In this document: positions 52,374 through 61,814 of the stretch, piece by piece
How the letters are laid out: every line of letters begins with the position of its first letter
Numbering within the stretch: the first letter of the stretch is position 1
NCBI RefSeq assembly: GCF_008271745.1
Contig: NZ_VKKZ01000001.1
Location: 1-64,000, forward strand
Source: Rufibacter glacialis
GTDB taxonomy: Bacteria > Bacteroidota > Bacteroidia > Cytophagales > Hymenobacteraceae
Length of the DNA stretch: 64,000 bases
Reading direction: 5' to 3'
Program-made: the position numbers and the translations under genes
Notes under the pieces: model-generated
Seen by the model: only the letters and a program-made list of their open reading frames with translations
What the model was told of the DNA's origin: nothing
Databases searched by the model: none

Positions 52374-53399
52374 TCAGCCCCAGACCTTGGTACCCTCAGA
52401 ACAGTTGCGGCACATCTCAATCTGGCTTCGGCCCTGGAGCAAAGAGCCCCTGAACCGGCGGTAGCCCTCACTTTTCCAGAGGTCTTTAAAGCTTTGCTGC
52501 TGCAGGTTGCCCAGGCGGTAATGGGCGTCTTTGTCAAAACAGCAGGGCACCACCAGCCCGTCCCAGGTGATCACGCAGGAATGCCACATCTTCCAGCAGC
52601 CGTCAATCAGTTTGTTCTTGAGCGAATACGTGCCGTTGGGCTGGGCCTGGTAGCGCGAGTAGTAGTCAATGGTAGGAATAAGCGGTGACCCTTGGGCATA
52701 GTCATAGATCTGGGCTGTCTTGAACCAGACATCGTCTACGCCCAGTTCTTTGGCCAGCTGTTTGGCTTCGTCTATCTGGTGCTCATTGGGCCGCACCACC
52801 AGAAACTGGAAGATCAGGTAGGGCGTCTTAGACTTCAGTTCTTTCTTGTACTTCACCAGCCGTTTGGTTCCCTCCAGCACCTTGTCCAGTTTGCCGCCCA
52901 CGCGGTATTGTTTGTAGACGTCCTGGGTGGTGCCGTCCAGGGAGATGATAAGCCGGTCCAGGCCAGATTCCACCGTTTTACGGGCGTTTTCCTCGGTCAG
53001 GAAATGGGCGTTGGTAGAAGTGGCGGTGTAGAGCCCTTTGCGGGAGGCGTATTTCACCAACTCCAGGAACGACGGGTGCAGGTACGGCTCGCCCTGGAAG
53101 TAGAACAGCAGGTACAGCAGACGGTTGTGCAACTGGTCAATGGTCTGCTTGAACAGGTCATCTGACAGCATACCCGTGGGGCGGGTAAACGACCGCAGGC
53201 CGCTGGGGCACTCAGGGCAGCGCAGGTTGCAGGACGTGGTAGGCTCAAAGGAGATGCTCACCGGGCTTCCCCAGTGCCGGGGCTTCTTGGTGAGGCGGGC
53301 CAGCGCATAGCTGCTCACCACCTGCAGCGCGTTCCAGGCGCGGCGCGGGGTCAGCTTTGACGCTAAATTCAATCCATCCTGCAGGGTACCTCGGGTCAC
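52374..53399 (-). CDS. Radical SAM protein with SPASM-like C-terminus
   Basis: 341 aa. The radical SAM cluster is in CNLRCPECPSG (CxxxCxxC) near residue 57. Then LLYLLFYFQGEPYLHPSF and the Asp/Gly region LIISLDGTTQDVYKQYRVGG. The C-terminus has a Cys set (CWKMWHSCVITWDGLVVPCCFDKD.., and CRNCSEGTK) for auxiliary Fe-S clusters of the SPASM/Twitch type. It catalyses a radical modification, often of a peptide or sugar; no precursor peptide was recognised nearby. Confidence 0.85.
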   Translation of the reverse strand: MTRGTLQDGLNLASKLTPRRAWNALQVVSSYALARLTKKPRHWGSPVSISFEPTTSCNLRCPECPSGLRSFTRPTGMLSDDLFKQTIDQLHNRLLYLLFYFQGEPYLHPSFLELVKYASRKGLYTATSTNAHFLTEENARKTVESGLDRLIISLDGTTQDVYKQYRVGGKLDKVLEGTKRLVKYKKELKSKTPYLIFQFLVVRPNEHQIDEAKQLAKELGVDDVWFKTAQIYDYAQGSPLIPTIDYYSRYQAQPNGTYSLKNKLIDGCWKMWHSCVITWDGLVVPCCFDKDAHYRLGNLQQQSFKDLWKSEGYRRFRGSLLQGRSQIEMCRNCSEGTKVWG

Positions 53400-53489
53400 G
53401 GGCTTGGGGGCTTATAAAATAGGTGTCACCTTTACGGGCAACACCTACCTGGGTTTTAGACCTGTTTCGCCAAAAGTAGGCAAAAAAGA

Positions 53490-54944
53490 CTACTTATGGG
53501 CAGACTTACGGTACTGGTCTACGGCGCTGGCTATGTCGCGGGCTCCTTCGGCGTGGCCGGGACGGCGGGCGTTGGTGTTGATCAGGGTTCCGTCTGGGGC
53601 AATGATAAAGTAGGCCGGAAACGTTTTCACCTCATAGTCTTTCAGGATCTTGGCCGAAAGGTCAGCGGCATACAGATGGGTGCCGGGCAGCTTCTTCTGC
53701 GCCATGCTGGCTTTCCAGGCCTTCAGCTCCTCACCCACTGACACCTGCAACAGCACAATGTCTTTAGTGGCCAACTGCTCCGCGAAATACTTGTAGGCCT
53801 GCTGGTCTACGGTGCAAATACCGCAGTGGGTGCGCCAAAAGCCCAGGTATACGATCTTGTCTTTGAAACTGCTCAGAGAGACACTGTCGCCGTTGGCGGC
53901 CATCAAGGTGAACGCGGGGGCGGTGCTGCCCAAACCTACCTTTCTGAACTGCTTGTACTGCCCATTCACATAAGAGATGAAATTCGCAGATTTGGCTTCT
54001 TTCTGGAAGTCTGTGTACAGGGCATCGGCGTCTGGCACGTACCCAAACCGGAACGTCTGCGACAGAATCCGGGAGAGCATCATCTCACGGGCCGGGCCTT
54101 GCAGTTCTTTCTTGGCCATGCCGTAAAGCGTAGGGTAGAAATCCCGCTCCAGGTTGCTGGACTGGCTCTGAATGGCTTTGAACTGGAAGTAGTTGTTCAA
54201 GAAATCAAGGTAGGCTTGGTTTCTAATGGCCCCGGGGGAGTTCAGGTTGATCTGGTTCAGGAAATCATAGTAGTTGCTGGACAGCTGGGGTGGCAAGTCG
54301 CCTACGCGTTTGCGAACGTCTACGTACGTGAGGCGGTCGTTGGCGTAGCTGAACTCAATCTGGGCCCGGGCATATTGCTGGAACGCCTCAGACACCTGGG
54401 TGCCTTTCAGGAACTTCTCCAGGAACTTGTTCTGGTCGCGTTTTCTTTCCTCCAGAAAAAGCAGAAACTCCTTTTCCCGCTTGTGGATGTTGTCTGGCAG
54501 CACCTGGTAGTCTTCCTCTTCCTCAAACTTGCGTTCAAATTCCAGCAGGTAGTTGTTCTCGGGGAAGCCTTTGCCTTTCAGCTTCACGCTGGAGATAAAG
54601 TCCTCCGCGTCGGCCCGCACCTCCAGGTTATCACCGGGCTGCAGGAACAGCATAATGGACTCCGGGCCGTGCACCAGTTCGCCCAGCATGGGCTCTGTCA
54701 CCGGTACCTTCAGGGTAAATTCGCCGTTTTTTGATAAAGGCACCGTAAACGACTCGCCTGAATAGGAACCTGGCACAATGTATAACTCCAGCAAGACGCT
54801 GTCACTGACCGGGTTGTTGATCTTACCGGTGAGGGTGGCCGTACCTTGGGCCCAGGAAGATGAAAAAGCACTAAAGCAAAGCACTAAAGACAGTACTGCG
54901 GAGGTCAACAATCTTTGGGAGGTGAAAGGCATTTTGAATAACAT
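53490..54944 (-). CDS. TlpA-like secreted thioredoxin-fold protein
   Basis: 484 aa. A start at 54944 or 54932 both give a signal peptide (TSAVLSLVLCFSAFSSSWAQ). The region 30-110 is a small beta domain of the DUF4369 type (GTATLTGKINNPVSDSVLLE). The middle (about 110-340) is helical. The C-terminal thioredoxin fold (about 345-484) has HCGICTVD (CxxC), and later FPAYFIIAPDG with the cis-Pro. It probably exchanges disulfides in the periplasm or reduces a client such as cytochrome maturation factors. Confidence 0.85.
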   Translation of the reverse strand: MLFKMPFTSQRLLTSAVLSLVLCFSAFSSSWAQGTATLTGKINNPVSDSVLLELYIVPGSYSGESFTVPLSKNGEFTLKVPVTEPMLGELVHGPESIMLFLQPGDNLEVRADAEDFISSVKLKGKGFPENNYLLEFERKFEEEEDYQVLPDNIHKREKEFLLFLEERKRDQNKFLEKFLKGTQVSEAFQQYARAQIEFSYANDRLTYVDVRKRVGDLPPQLSSNYYDFLNQINLNSPGAIRNQAYLDFLNNYFQFKAIQSQSSNLERDFYPTLYGMAKKELQGPAREMMLSRILSQTFRFGYVPDADALYTDFQKEAKSANFISYVNGQYKQFRKVGLGSTAPAFTLMAANGDSVSLSSFKDKIVYLGFWRTHCGICTVDQQAYKYFAEQLATKDIVLLQVSVGEELKAWKASMAQKKLPGTHLYAADLSAKILKDYEVKTFPAYFIIAPDGTLINTNARRPGHAEGARDIASAVDQYRKSAHK

Positions 54945-55018
54945 TGAAAAGATAAAATATGTAATTCAGTAATGGCCAGTTAACGCCAAACGGAATAAAA
55001 ATAGTTCAAAGGGCTCCC

Positions 55019-56398
55019 TTAACCAAACAAACCGCTGAACACTTCCTCTAACCTGCTGGCCGCATGGATCCTGATGTTGAACCGGCTCAGATCCACCCCT
55101 TTCTTATTGTATTTCGAGATGAAAATGTCCTGGAAACCCAATTTCTCGGCTTCTGAGATGCGCTGCTCAATGCGGTGCACGGCCCGCACCTCGCCCCCCA
55201 AGCCTACCTCTGCGGCAAAGCACGTAGTATGCGGAATGGCCACATCTTCAAAGGAAGAAAGCAAGGCGGCGCAAATAGCCAGGTCCAGGGCGGGGTCTTC
55301 CACCTTGAGGCCTCCGGCGATGTTCAGGAACACGTCTTGGGTACCTAATTTGAAACCGCCCCGCTTCTCCAGCACCGCCAGCAGCATGTTCAGGCGCTTG
55401 GCGTCAAAGCCGGTGGCGCTGCGCTGGGGTGTGCCGTAGGTAGCGGGCGTGACCAGGCTCTGCACCTCAATGAGCAGCGGACGGTTGCCCTCCATGGTGC
55501 CGCCAATGGTGATGCCGCTGAACGCCTCCTCACGCTGCGAGATCAGGATCTCTGAGGGGTTGCTCACCTCGCGCAGCCCGGTGCCCAGCATCTCGTAGAT
55601 GCCCAGCTCTGAGGTAGACCCAAACCGGTTCTTGGTGGTGCGCAGAATACGGTAGGTCATGTGGCGGTCGCCCTCAAACTGCAGCACGGTGTCTACCATG
55701 TGCTCCAGGATCTTGGGGCCGGCCAGGTTGCCTTCTTTGGTGATGTGCCCGATCAAGAACACGGGTGTGCCGCTTTCCTTCGCGAATTTCAACAGCTCGG
55801 CGGTACACTCGCGCACCTGCGCCACACTACCCGCGCCGCTTTCAATGAAAGACGAGTGCAGGGTCTGGATGGAGTCAATGATCAGGACATCGGGCTGCAG
55901 CTGCTCTATCTGCTTGAAGATGTTCTGGGTGCCGGTCTCGGTGAGGATAAAGCAGTTGGGGTGTTTGGTACCCAGGCGCTCGGCCCGCATCTTGATCTGC
56001 TGCTCGCTTTCCTCGCCGGAGATGTAGAGCACACGCTGCGTACCCAGACTTAGCGCGATCTGAAGCATGAGCGTAGACTTGCCAATGCCCGGCTCGCCGC
56101 CGATCAAGACCATGGAGCCCGGCACGATGCCGCCGCCCAAAACCCGGTTCAGTTCTGCATCTTGGGTGACCACGCGCGCCTGCTCAGAGTAGGTGATGTC
56201 TGCGATGGCTTTGGGTTTGCTGGCCACCTGCTGGCTGCTGGTGCCTACTTTCCAGGCGGTGGTCGGCGTCACGTCTTCCCGCGACACCACTTCTTCCACG
56301 TAGGTGTTCCACTCGTTGCACGCCGGGCACCGGCCTATCCACTTAGCCGACTGCGCCCCGCAGCTCTGGCAGAAATATGAGGTTCTGATTTTAGCCAT
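55019..56398 (-). CDS. radA: DNA repair protein RadA
   Basis: 459 aa. N-terminal zinc finger CQSCGAQSAKWIGRCPACNEW, Walker A GEPGIGKST, the RadA-specific KNRFGS, and a C-terminal Lon-type domain (VFLNIAGGLKVEDPALDLA). It loads and extends D-loops in homologous recombination alongside RecA. A 62-bp gap separates it from the TlpA-like gene, with the same orientation. Confidence 0.97.
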   Translation of the reverse strand: MAKIRTSYFCQSCGAQSAKWIGRCPACNEWNTYVEEVVSREDVTPTTAWKVGTSSQQVASKPKAIADITYSEQARVVTQDAELNRVLGGGIVPGSMVLIGGEPGIGKSTLMLQIALSLGTQRVLYISGEESEQQIKMRAERLGTKHPNCFILTETGTQNIFKQIEQLQPDVLIIDSIQTLHSSFIESGAGSVAQVRECTAELLKFAKESGTPVFLIGHITKEGNLAGPKILEHMVDTVLQFEGDRHMTYRILRTTKNRFGSTSELGIYEMLGTGLREVSNPSEILISQREEAFSGITIGGTMEGNRPLLIEVQSLVTPATYGTPQRSATGFDAKRLNMLLAVLEKRGGFKLGTQDVFLNIAGGLKVEDPALDLAICAALLSSFEDVAIPHTTCFAAEVGLGGEVRAVHRIEQRISEAEKLGFQDIFISKYNKKGVDLSRFNIRIHAASRLEEVFSGLFG

Positions 56399-56605
56399 AA
56401 GAATGATTTTTCCGCGCCGCGAAAACGGTGAAGGTAAGGATTTGGCGGCAGATTAAAGCGTCACCAGAAGAACAAATCTTAGGCGGAAATACTCCGTTTT
56501 TACCCTGATTTTCTGAAAACAAGGTCTAAACAGAGGCGGTGGCGCCACGGAGCCTAGCCCTTTTGCCTCGTTTCCCGTTCATACTTCTACCTTAACCCGA
56601 AGACC

Positions 56606-57055
56606 ATGAAGAAGATAAGGATCATCTTGGGCAGCCTGCTTTTCACCCTGGCCACTGCTTACCTCACGGCCTGCCAAACCACCGCCCCCCTGGGCCCAGA
56701 AGCCGCCCAAACTTCTGATCAGGAAGCGTCGGCCACCGATACCCTGGTCCGGTACTCGCCCCAACGGGTAGACGTGCGGGGTGTCATCACGCAACGGGAG
56801 TACAACCAGGGCCAGATGCTTTTGCTGGTGGAAGGCGTGACCGATGCCAATACTCGCTTTAGCCGCGCGGTGGTGCTGGTCACACCCCTCACCCAGATTG
56901 TGGGCCTAGAGGGCAGAAGCGTGAGCCTGAGCGAGCTGCAAAACGGCCAGCAGGTGGCCATCCAGTTCCGGGGCCGCTTCCGGGAATCAGTCACAGGGTT
57001 TTCTGCCCAGGCCACCGCCCGCAAGATGTGGATAGAGCCGTTGGGAGGGTATTGA
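56606..57055 (+). CDS. Small lipoprotein of unknown function
   Basis: 149 aa. Signal peptide MKKIRIILGSLLFTLATAYL followed by lipobox LTAC. The mature part is a compact beta domain (DVRGVITQREYNQGQMLLLVEG; VVLVTPLTQIVGLEGRSVSL; VAIQFRGRFRESVTGFSA), with OB-like strand spacing. No enzyme motif. The next gene begins 56 bp later on the same strand. Confidence 0.7.
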   Translation: MKKIRIILGSLLFTLATAYLTACQTTAPLGPEAAQTSDQEASATDTLVRYSPQRVDVRGVITQREYNQGQMLLLVEGVTDANTRFSRAVVLVTPLTQIVGLEGRSVSLSELQNGQQVAIQFRGRFRESVTGFSAQATARKMWIEPLGGY

Positions 57056-57111
57056 TTCTGAGCCGATTTGCGTAAATTGCGCCCAAATCAGGTTTTGCTT
57101 TGGTGTGCGGT

Positions 57112-58185
57112 ATGTATAGCTTTCTTCTCAGGTGGACGCTGGCGTTTGGCGGGTTCTTTTTCAGTTTCTCTCTGCCAGGAATGGCCCAGTCCGGCAAGCC
57201 TATCAAAATAGCCGATCTGGACCTACAGGTAGCGGGCACGGGCCAACCGGCCACGCAGTTGCAGTACGCGTTCCAGGCCGGCGATGTGCTGGTGCTGGAT
57301 TTGGAAAACAAGGCCAAAATCAATTACCGCGTCACGGTGCAGGAGCATTTCTCGGCCTCGCCGCTGTACACGGTTCAGGAAACCAAGAAGCTGAACAACC
57401 TGCGCCTCACCATCCCGCAGAAATCGGTGTACACCATCACCCTGCAAGGGTTATCGCCCATCAGCACCAAAAGCCATTTCACGCTCACCCGCATTCCCAA
57501 AAGCGCCGCCACGCAGCAGTTCAATACCCTGGTGGCGTGGCGCACGGTACAAGACACCACCTGGACTACTTCCACGGAGAAAGTTCTGGTCAAAAACGAT
57601 CTGAAAGCCGAGGTACTGGTAGACAAGACCTTTCGGCTGGCCTCTGTCACCAACCTCACCAGCAACAACCGCAGCACCGAGCGCTTCCAACTTCCCGCCA
57701 ACACCAAACATTGGGTGTACTGGGTAGGCGTGGGGCAAGAGTCGGTGGTGGCCTTGCAGGAGACGGGCAAAACGCTGGCCAAGGGCGCTACCGCCTTGCT
57801 TACCGGCAGCAACCCTCTGGTGGCGTTCGGGTTGGGGCTGCTGCCAGCTTTGCCGCAGGTAAAATCAAGCGGGTACATCAGCTACTACCTGCTCAACAAG
57901 AACAACGCGCACCTGTTCACCCAGGATCAGGACGGCTGGAAACCCTATGCCGTAGCCAAAGGCCAGGACGTGCTCTCTGACTATGGCAAAGTCTTGGCGA
58001 GCCAGACCCCAAAGACCGACGACGGTTACCTCTACCTAGGTTTTGAGAACCCCAGCACCATCACCGGCCTGGATTTGACCCTGAAAATAGTGGCTTTCGT
58101 AGACCAACCGGTGTACCAGACCCGTACCGTGCGCAAGCCCACTAAAATCACCTCCCGCCGCGAACCCATTCTGGCCGGGGAGTAA
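57112..58185 (+). CDS. Secreted protein of unknown function
   Basis: 357 aa from ATG 57112, giving signal peptide RWTLAFGGFFFSFSLPGMAQ. Two thirds of the protein is all-beta with no enzymatic motif; a hydrophobic stretch TALLTGSNPLVAFGLGLLPALP (about 225-250) may be a second membrane-associated helix. I do not recognise the family. Shares the strand and short spacing with the lipoprotein gene before it. Confidence 0.65.
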   Translation: MYSFLLRWTLAFGGFFFSFSLPGMAQSGKPIKIADLDLQVAGTGQPATQLQYAFQAGDVLVLDLENKAKINYRVTVQEHFSASPLYTVQETKKLNNLRLTIPQKSVYTITLQGLSPISTKSHFTLTRIPKSAATQQFNTLVAWRTVQDTTWTTSTEKVLVKNDLKAEVLVDKTFRLASVTNLTSNNRSTERFQLPANTKHWVYWVGVGQESVVALQETGKTLAKGATALLTGSNPLVAFGLGLLPALPQVKSSGYISYYLLNKNNAHLFTQDQDGWKPYAVAKGQDVLSDYGKVLASQTPKTDDGYLYLGFENPSTITGLDLTLKIVAFVDQPVYQTRTVRKPTKITSRREPILAGE

Positions 58186-58194
58186 TTTTGTTTG

Positions 58195-58356
58195 AGAGCA
58201 TGTTTACATTTTGGTTTTGCAGGCGAAAAATGCCAGAGTGAGGTTCTGCGGAAGCGATTTTTGAGCAGCGTAGCAGCGCTACGGGGTGAGAAAATGGCGA
58301 ACGCAGGTTCTTGCTATGACATTTTGCAGCACAAAAGACAAATTTAAACATGCTCT
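58195..58356. mobile_element. MITE-like element, 162 bp, 12-bp terminal inverted repeats
   Basis: AGAGCATGTTTA at the left end and TAAACATGCTCT at the right end are perfect inverted repeats; imperfect matching continues inside (ATTTTGGTTTTG against CAAAAGACAAAT). An inner hairpin CGTAGC-AGC-GCTACG lies near the middle. No open frame and no obvious target duplication. The layout fits a small non-autonomous transposable element between two genes. No second copy was found in this window. Confidence 0.6.
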
Positions 58357-58395
58357 AAGGCCCTTTTTCCGGAAACAGGCCAAAAGCAGAAATAG

Positions 58396-58403
58396 TACCT
58401 TTG
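58396..58403 (+). promoter_or_regulatory. -7 box for the rRNA methyltransferase
   Basis: TACCTTTG fits TAnnTTTG, 37 bp before the ATG at 58440. Confidence 0.45.
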
Positions 58404-58439
58404 CCAACGCTTCGGCCTAACCCTACGTTGCCTTCTTTT

Positions 58440-59855
58440 ATGAGCCTAGAACTTCCCGTTTCTTTCCAGACCCGCATGCAGACGCAGCTAGGCGAGGCAT
58501 ATCCTGCGTTTGCCGAGGCCCTGGCCCAGCCTTCGCCCACCAGCGTCCGGGTGAACCAGGCCAAAATGCCCCTGCCCACCACGTTATTAGCTGTGCCCTG
58601 GACCCAGACCGGCTTTTATTTGTCGGCGCGGCCGAGCTTCACCCTGGATCCCATGTTCCACGGCGGCGCGTACTACGTGCAGGAGGCCAGTTCCATGTTT
58701 CTGGAGCAGGCGCTGCGCCAAAGCGTGGATCTGAGCCAACCCCTGGCCGTGCTGGATCTCTGCGGTGCCCCCGGCGGGAAATCAACGCATATCGCCTCGC
58801 TTCTTTCTGAGGATAGCCTGCTGGTAGCCAACGAGGTCATCAAACCCAGGGCCAACATCCTGGCAGAGAACATCCAGAAATGGGGCTCCGGCAACGTGGT
58901 GGTCACCAACAACGATCCCAGCCATATTGGCGCTTTGACCGGCTTTTTCGATGTCATGGTAGTAGATGCGCCCTGCTCCGGCGAAGGCATGTTCCGCAAA
59001 GACCCAGACGCTATGAACGAGTGGTCTGAGGCCAATGTGAAACTCTGTTCTGAGCGCCAGCGCCGAATTCTCATGGACGTGTGGGAGGCCTTGAAACCCG
59101 GAGGTGTGCTTATCTACAGCACCTGTACCTACAACCTGGAAGAAAACGAGGAGAACCTGGCCTGGCTCGCCCGCCAACAGGATGCCGAGGCCATCACCCT
59201 CCAACTGCAACCCGACTGGGGCGTGACCCAAACCAAACTGGAAGGCATGCACGGTTACCGCTTCTACCCGCACCAGACCCAAGGCGAAGGCTTCTTCCTG
59301 GCCGCCGTCGGCAAAACCGACGGAGAAGAAGCCCGGACCTTCAAGAAAAGCAAACGCCCCTATCTGGTACCGGCCTCCAAACAAGAGAAGGCGTTGGTGC
59401 AGGATTGGCTAAAAGAACCCAAAAGCTGGGAACTGGTCAAACACAAAGAGGTGCTGCGCGCCCTACCCGCCAACTGGATGCTGGAACTGGAGCAACTCTA
59501 CGAGAACCTTCGGGTAGTATACGGCGGCATTGAGGTAGCCGAAGTCATGAAGAACAACGCCAAACCCTTACCGGCATTGGCCTTGTCGCAGCACCTGTCC
59601 CCAGATGCTTTCCCCCTAGGCGAGGTAGACCTGGCCACCGCCCTCAAGTTCCTGCACCGCGAAGACATTTCCTTAGAGAACTCCGCCAACGGTTGGGTTC
59701 TGGTGTCCTTCCAAGGTGTGCCATTGGGTTGGGGCAAGAAACTCCAGAACCGCGTCAACAACCATTACCCCAAAGAGTGGCGCATCAGAATGAGTTTAGA
59801 TGAGGCGTTGAAGCCTGAGAACTTGGCGAACTTGTTCACGCTGGGCAACCAGTAG
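58440..59855 (+). CDS. RsmF/NOL1-NOP2-Sun family RNA methyltransferase
   Basis: 471 aa from ATG 58440; 13 codons upstream (from 58401) overlap the promoter. N-terminal PUA-like region, then the SAM-binding motif LDLCGAPGGKSTHIASLL, VVDAPCSGEGMFRKDP with the catalytic Cys, and GVLIYSTCTYNLEENE with the second Cys. It makes m5C in RNA; the RsmF subgroup modifies 16S rRNA. The C-terminal part (about 300-471) with LALSQHLSPDAFPLGEVDLA matches the RsmF tail. Confidence 0.9.
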   Translation: MSLELPVSFQTRMQTQLGEAYPAFAEALAQPSPTSVRVNQAKMPLPTTLLAVPWTQTGFYLSARPSFTLDPMFHGGAYYVQEASSMFLEQALRQSVDLSQPLAVLDLCGAPGGKSTHIASLLSEDSLLVANEVIKPRANILAENIQKWGSGNVVVTNNDPSHIGALTGFFDVMVVDAPCSGEGMFRKDPDAMNEWSEANVKLCSERQRRILMDVWEALKPGGVLIYSTCTYNLEENEENLAWLARQQDAEAITLQLQPDWGVTQTKLEGMHGYRFYPHQTQGEGFFLAAVGKTDGEEARTFKKSKRPYLVPASKQEKALVQDWLKEPKSWELVKHKEVLRALPANWMLELEQLYENLRVVYGGIEVAEVMKNNAKPLPALALSQHLSPDAFPLGEVDLATALKFLHREDISLENSANGWVLVSFQGVPLGWGKKLQNRVNNHYPKEWRIRMSLDEALKPENLANLFTLGNQ

Positions 59856-59918
59856 CCCATTAGTTAGGCCTCTAAGGCTAGTGCTTTTGTTTGTACTATT
59901 GGTGTTCCTGCCTGCAAT

Positions 59919-60275
59919 GCTGGCGCGAGTCTCCAGACTCGTGCCTTCTGATGCGGGTAGTCTCCAGACTACCCTCGCTGCACCGCAGCGAAAACAGCAT
60001 GGCAGGAAGTTAACATTAGAGGCCCTTTTATGGCCAGCAGCAATCCTCCTCCTAAATCAGAAAGAAAGGCCGCTTCTACTTGCCCGTTGCTCAAAAGACC
60101 TCGTAGCGTCTTCCAGACCTACGAGCGTCTGTGCCAGTAGCCCTTTAACCATCACCAAACGGAGACCACACGAGCTCTTTGGCCCGGTATTACCTCCTGG
60201 GGGTTCCCGGCGAGTCTGGAGACTCGCATCATCCCTAGGCACGAGACGAAAGTCTTGCGCCAATCCTTTCCTATT
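59919..60275. repeat. Inverted-repeat element
   Basis: The left part GCGAGTCTCCAGACTCGTGCC.. (59928-59990, with a second GTCTCCAGACTAC) is the imperfect reverse complement of the right part CGAGTCTGGAGACTCGC..GGCACGAGAC (60210-60250). GAGTCTCCAGACTC is itself a palindrome repeated in both arms. No gene in the 59856-60459 gap; it also has a hairpin AACAGAAGGCCT / AGGCCTTCCTGTT (60302-60346) that may end the minus-strand gene to the right. Confidence 0.6.
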
Positions 60276-60459
60276 CTTTTCCTAAACTCACCGGTTATGA
60301 AAACAGAAGGCCTCTGCCGATCAAACGACAAAGGCCTTCCTGTTATAGAGCTGTTTTCTTAAAAGGAACCCTATTGTTCAAAAATTCAGAAGCTGCATTC
60401 CAGCGTCTACTATCTTACTTCTAGCATCGTGCTACTTGATACGTGCTACGTGAGTCAAT

Positions 60460-61647
60460 CTATTCCACGTACAACACCAGGCCCTTGAGGTACTCGCCCT
60501 CAGGGTGGAAGATGCTGACCGGGTGATCAGCGGGCTGCGAGAGGTGATGCATGACTTTCACGTTGCGGCCCGCTTCAATGGCGGCGGCCATGACGGTGCT
60601 CTGGAAAAGGTATTTGTCTACCACGCCGGAGCAGGAGAAAGTGAAGATGATGCCGCCCGGCCTGATTTTCTGGATCGCCTCGGCGTTCAGGCGTTTGTAG
60701 CCCATGAGCGCGTTGTGGCGCACTTTCTGGCTTTTGGCGAAGGCGGGCGGGTCCAGCACGATCAGGTCATACTGGTTTTCGCGACCTTTCATGAAATCAA
60801 AGGTATCGGCGGCAAAAGCCTCGTGACGGTCCTGGCCCTGGTTGAGGGCGGCGTTCTGGTCGGTGAGGTCGATGGCTTTCTTGGAAACATCCACGGAGTG
60901 CACCGCGGTGGCGCCGGCGTTGAGGGCGTAGATAGAGAAGCCGCCGGTGTAGCAGAAGGTGTTGAGCACCGCTTTGCCTTTGGAGTAGTGCGCCAGCAGT
61001 TGGCGGTTCTCGCGCTGGTCGATAAAGAACCCGGTTTTCTGGCCCGTCACCCAGTCCACCAGGAACTTGTTGCCGTTCTCAATAACCACGTGCGGCACAG
61101 GGGTGTTACCGATGAGGTAGCCGTTCTGCCCCTGTTCCGTGCCTTTGCCCGGCAGGGTCTCGGCGCTTTTGTCGTACACGGCGGTCAACTTGCCGTCGTA
61201 CACTTCCACCAGCGCCTGCGCAATGTGCTGGCGCACGTGGAACATGCCCACGTTGTGCGCCTGTAGCACGGCCGTATTGCCGTACACGTCAATGATCAAG
61301 CCCGGCAGGCTGTCGCCCTCGGCGAAAACCAGGCGGTACACATCGGTGTTGGGGGTATCTAAAAAGCCTTGCTCCCGGCGGTAGTCTACGGCCCGCTGCA
61401 CCCGGCTCTTCCAGAAGGCGTAATCAGGTTCGATTTCCTCAAAAGAGAAGATGCGTACCGCAATGGAACCTGGCTGAAAGTGGCCAATGCCCAGGAACTC
61501 GCGGCGGTTGGTGTATACGGCCACTATGTCGCCTTCCTGCACATCGCCCTCCACTTTTTTGATGGCCCCCGAGAAAACCCAGGGATGGAAGCGCCTTAGA
61601 GAATGTTCTTTGCCTGCGTGTAATAATATAGAAGGAAGTTGTGCCAT
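60460..61647 (-). CDS. rlmI: RlmI-like 23S rRNA methyltransferase
   Basis: 395 aa from the ATG at 61647; an upstream frame to 61770 lacks homology. N-terminal PUA domain (HAGKEHSLRRFHPWVFSGAI), then SAM fold: DQRENRQLLAHY, LNTFCYTGGFSIYALNAGA, VDVSKKAIDLTDQNAALN and LIVLDPPAFAKSQ with the catalytic-type motif, and TFSCSGVV with Cys. It methylates C1962 of 23S rRNA (m5C) in E. coli; the exact base here is assumed by homology. Confidence 0.92.
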   Translation of the reverse strand: MAQLPSILLHAGKEHSLRRFHPWVFSGAIKKVEGDVQEGDIVAVYTNRREFLGIGHFQPGSIAVRIFSFEEIEPDYAFWKSRVQRAVDYRREQGFLDTPNTDVYRLVFAEGDSLPGLIIDVYGNTAVLQAHNVGMFHVRQHIAQALVEVYDGKLTAVYDKSAETLPGKGTEQGQNGYLIGNTPVPHVVIENGNKFLVDWVTGQKTGFFIDQRENRQLLAHYSKGKAVLNTFCYTGGFSIYALNAGATAVHSVDVSKKAIDLTDQNAALNQGQDRHEAFAADTFDFMKGRENQYDLIVLDPPAFAKSQKVRHNALMGYKRLNAEAIQKIRPGGIIFTFSCSGVVDKYLFQSTVMAAAIEAGRNVKVMHHLSQPADHPVSIFHPEGEYLKGLVLYVE

Positions 61648-61814
61648 AGCCGGGGTACGCGTGACTTGCCACGCACGTTTTTGGGGTTGTTTTTGCAAAA
61701 ATCGGTAAAAAATCCGGGTTTGTGGTGCAATACAAATCTGTTCCCGTAAACTGCCTCCAAATGGTACCACAACTTACTCATTCAATCTCTCCATCATTCA
61801 ATCATTCAATACAT

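Noticed and set aside
52374-54944. RiPP-type modification cluster (radical SAM with TlpA-like protein)
   Set aside because: No precursor peptide, no protease or export gene beside it, and the two genes are 90 bp apart without further partners; a peptide-modifying role cannot be supported.
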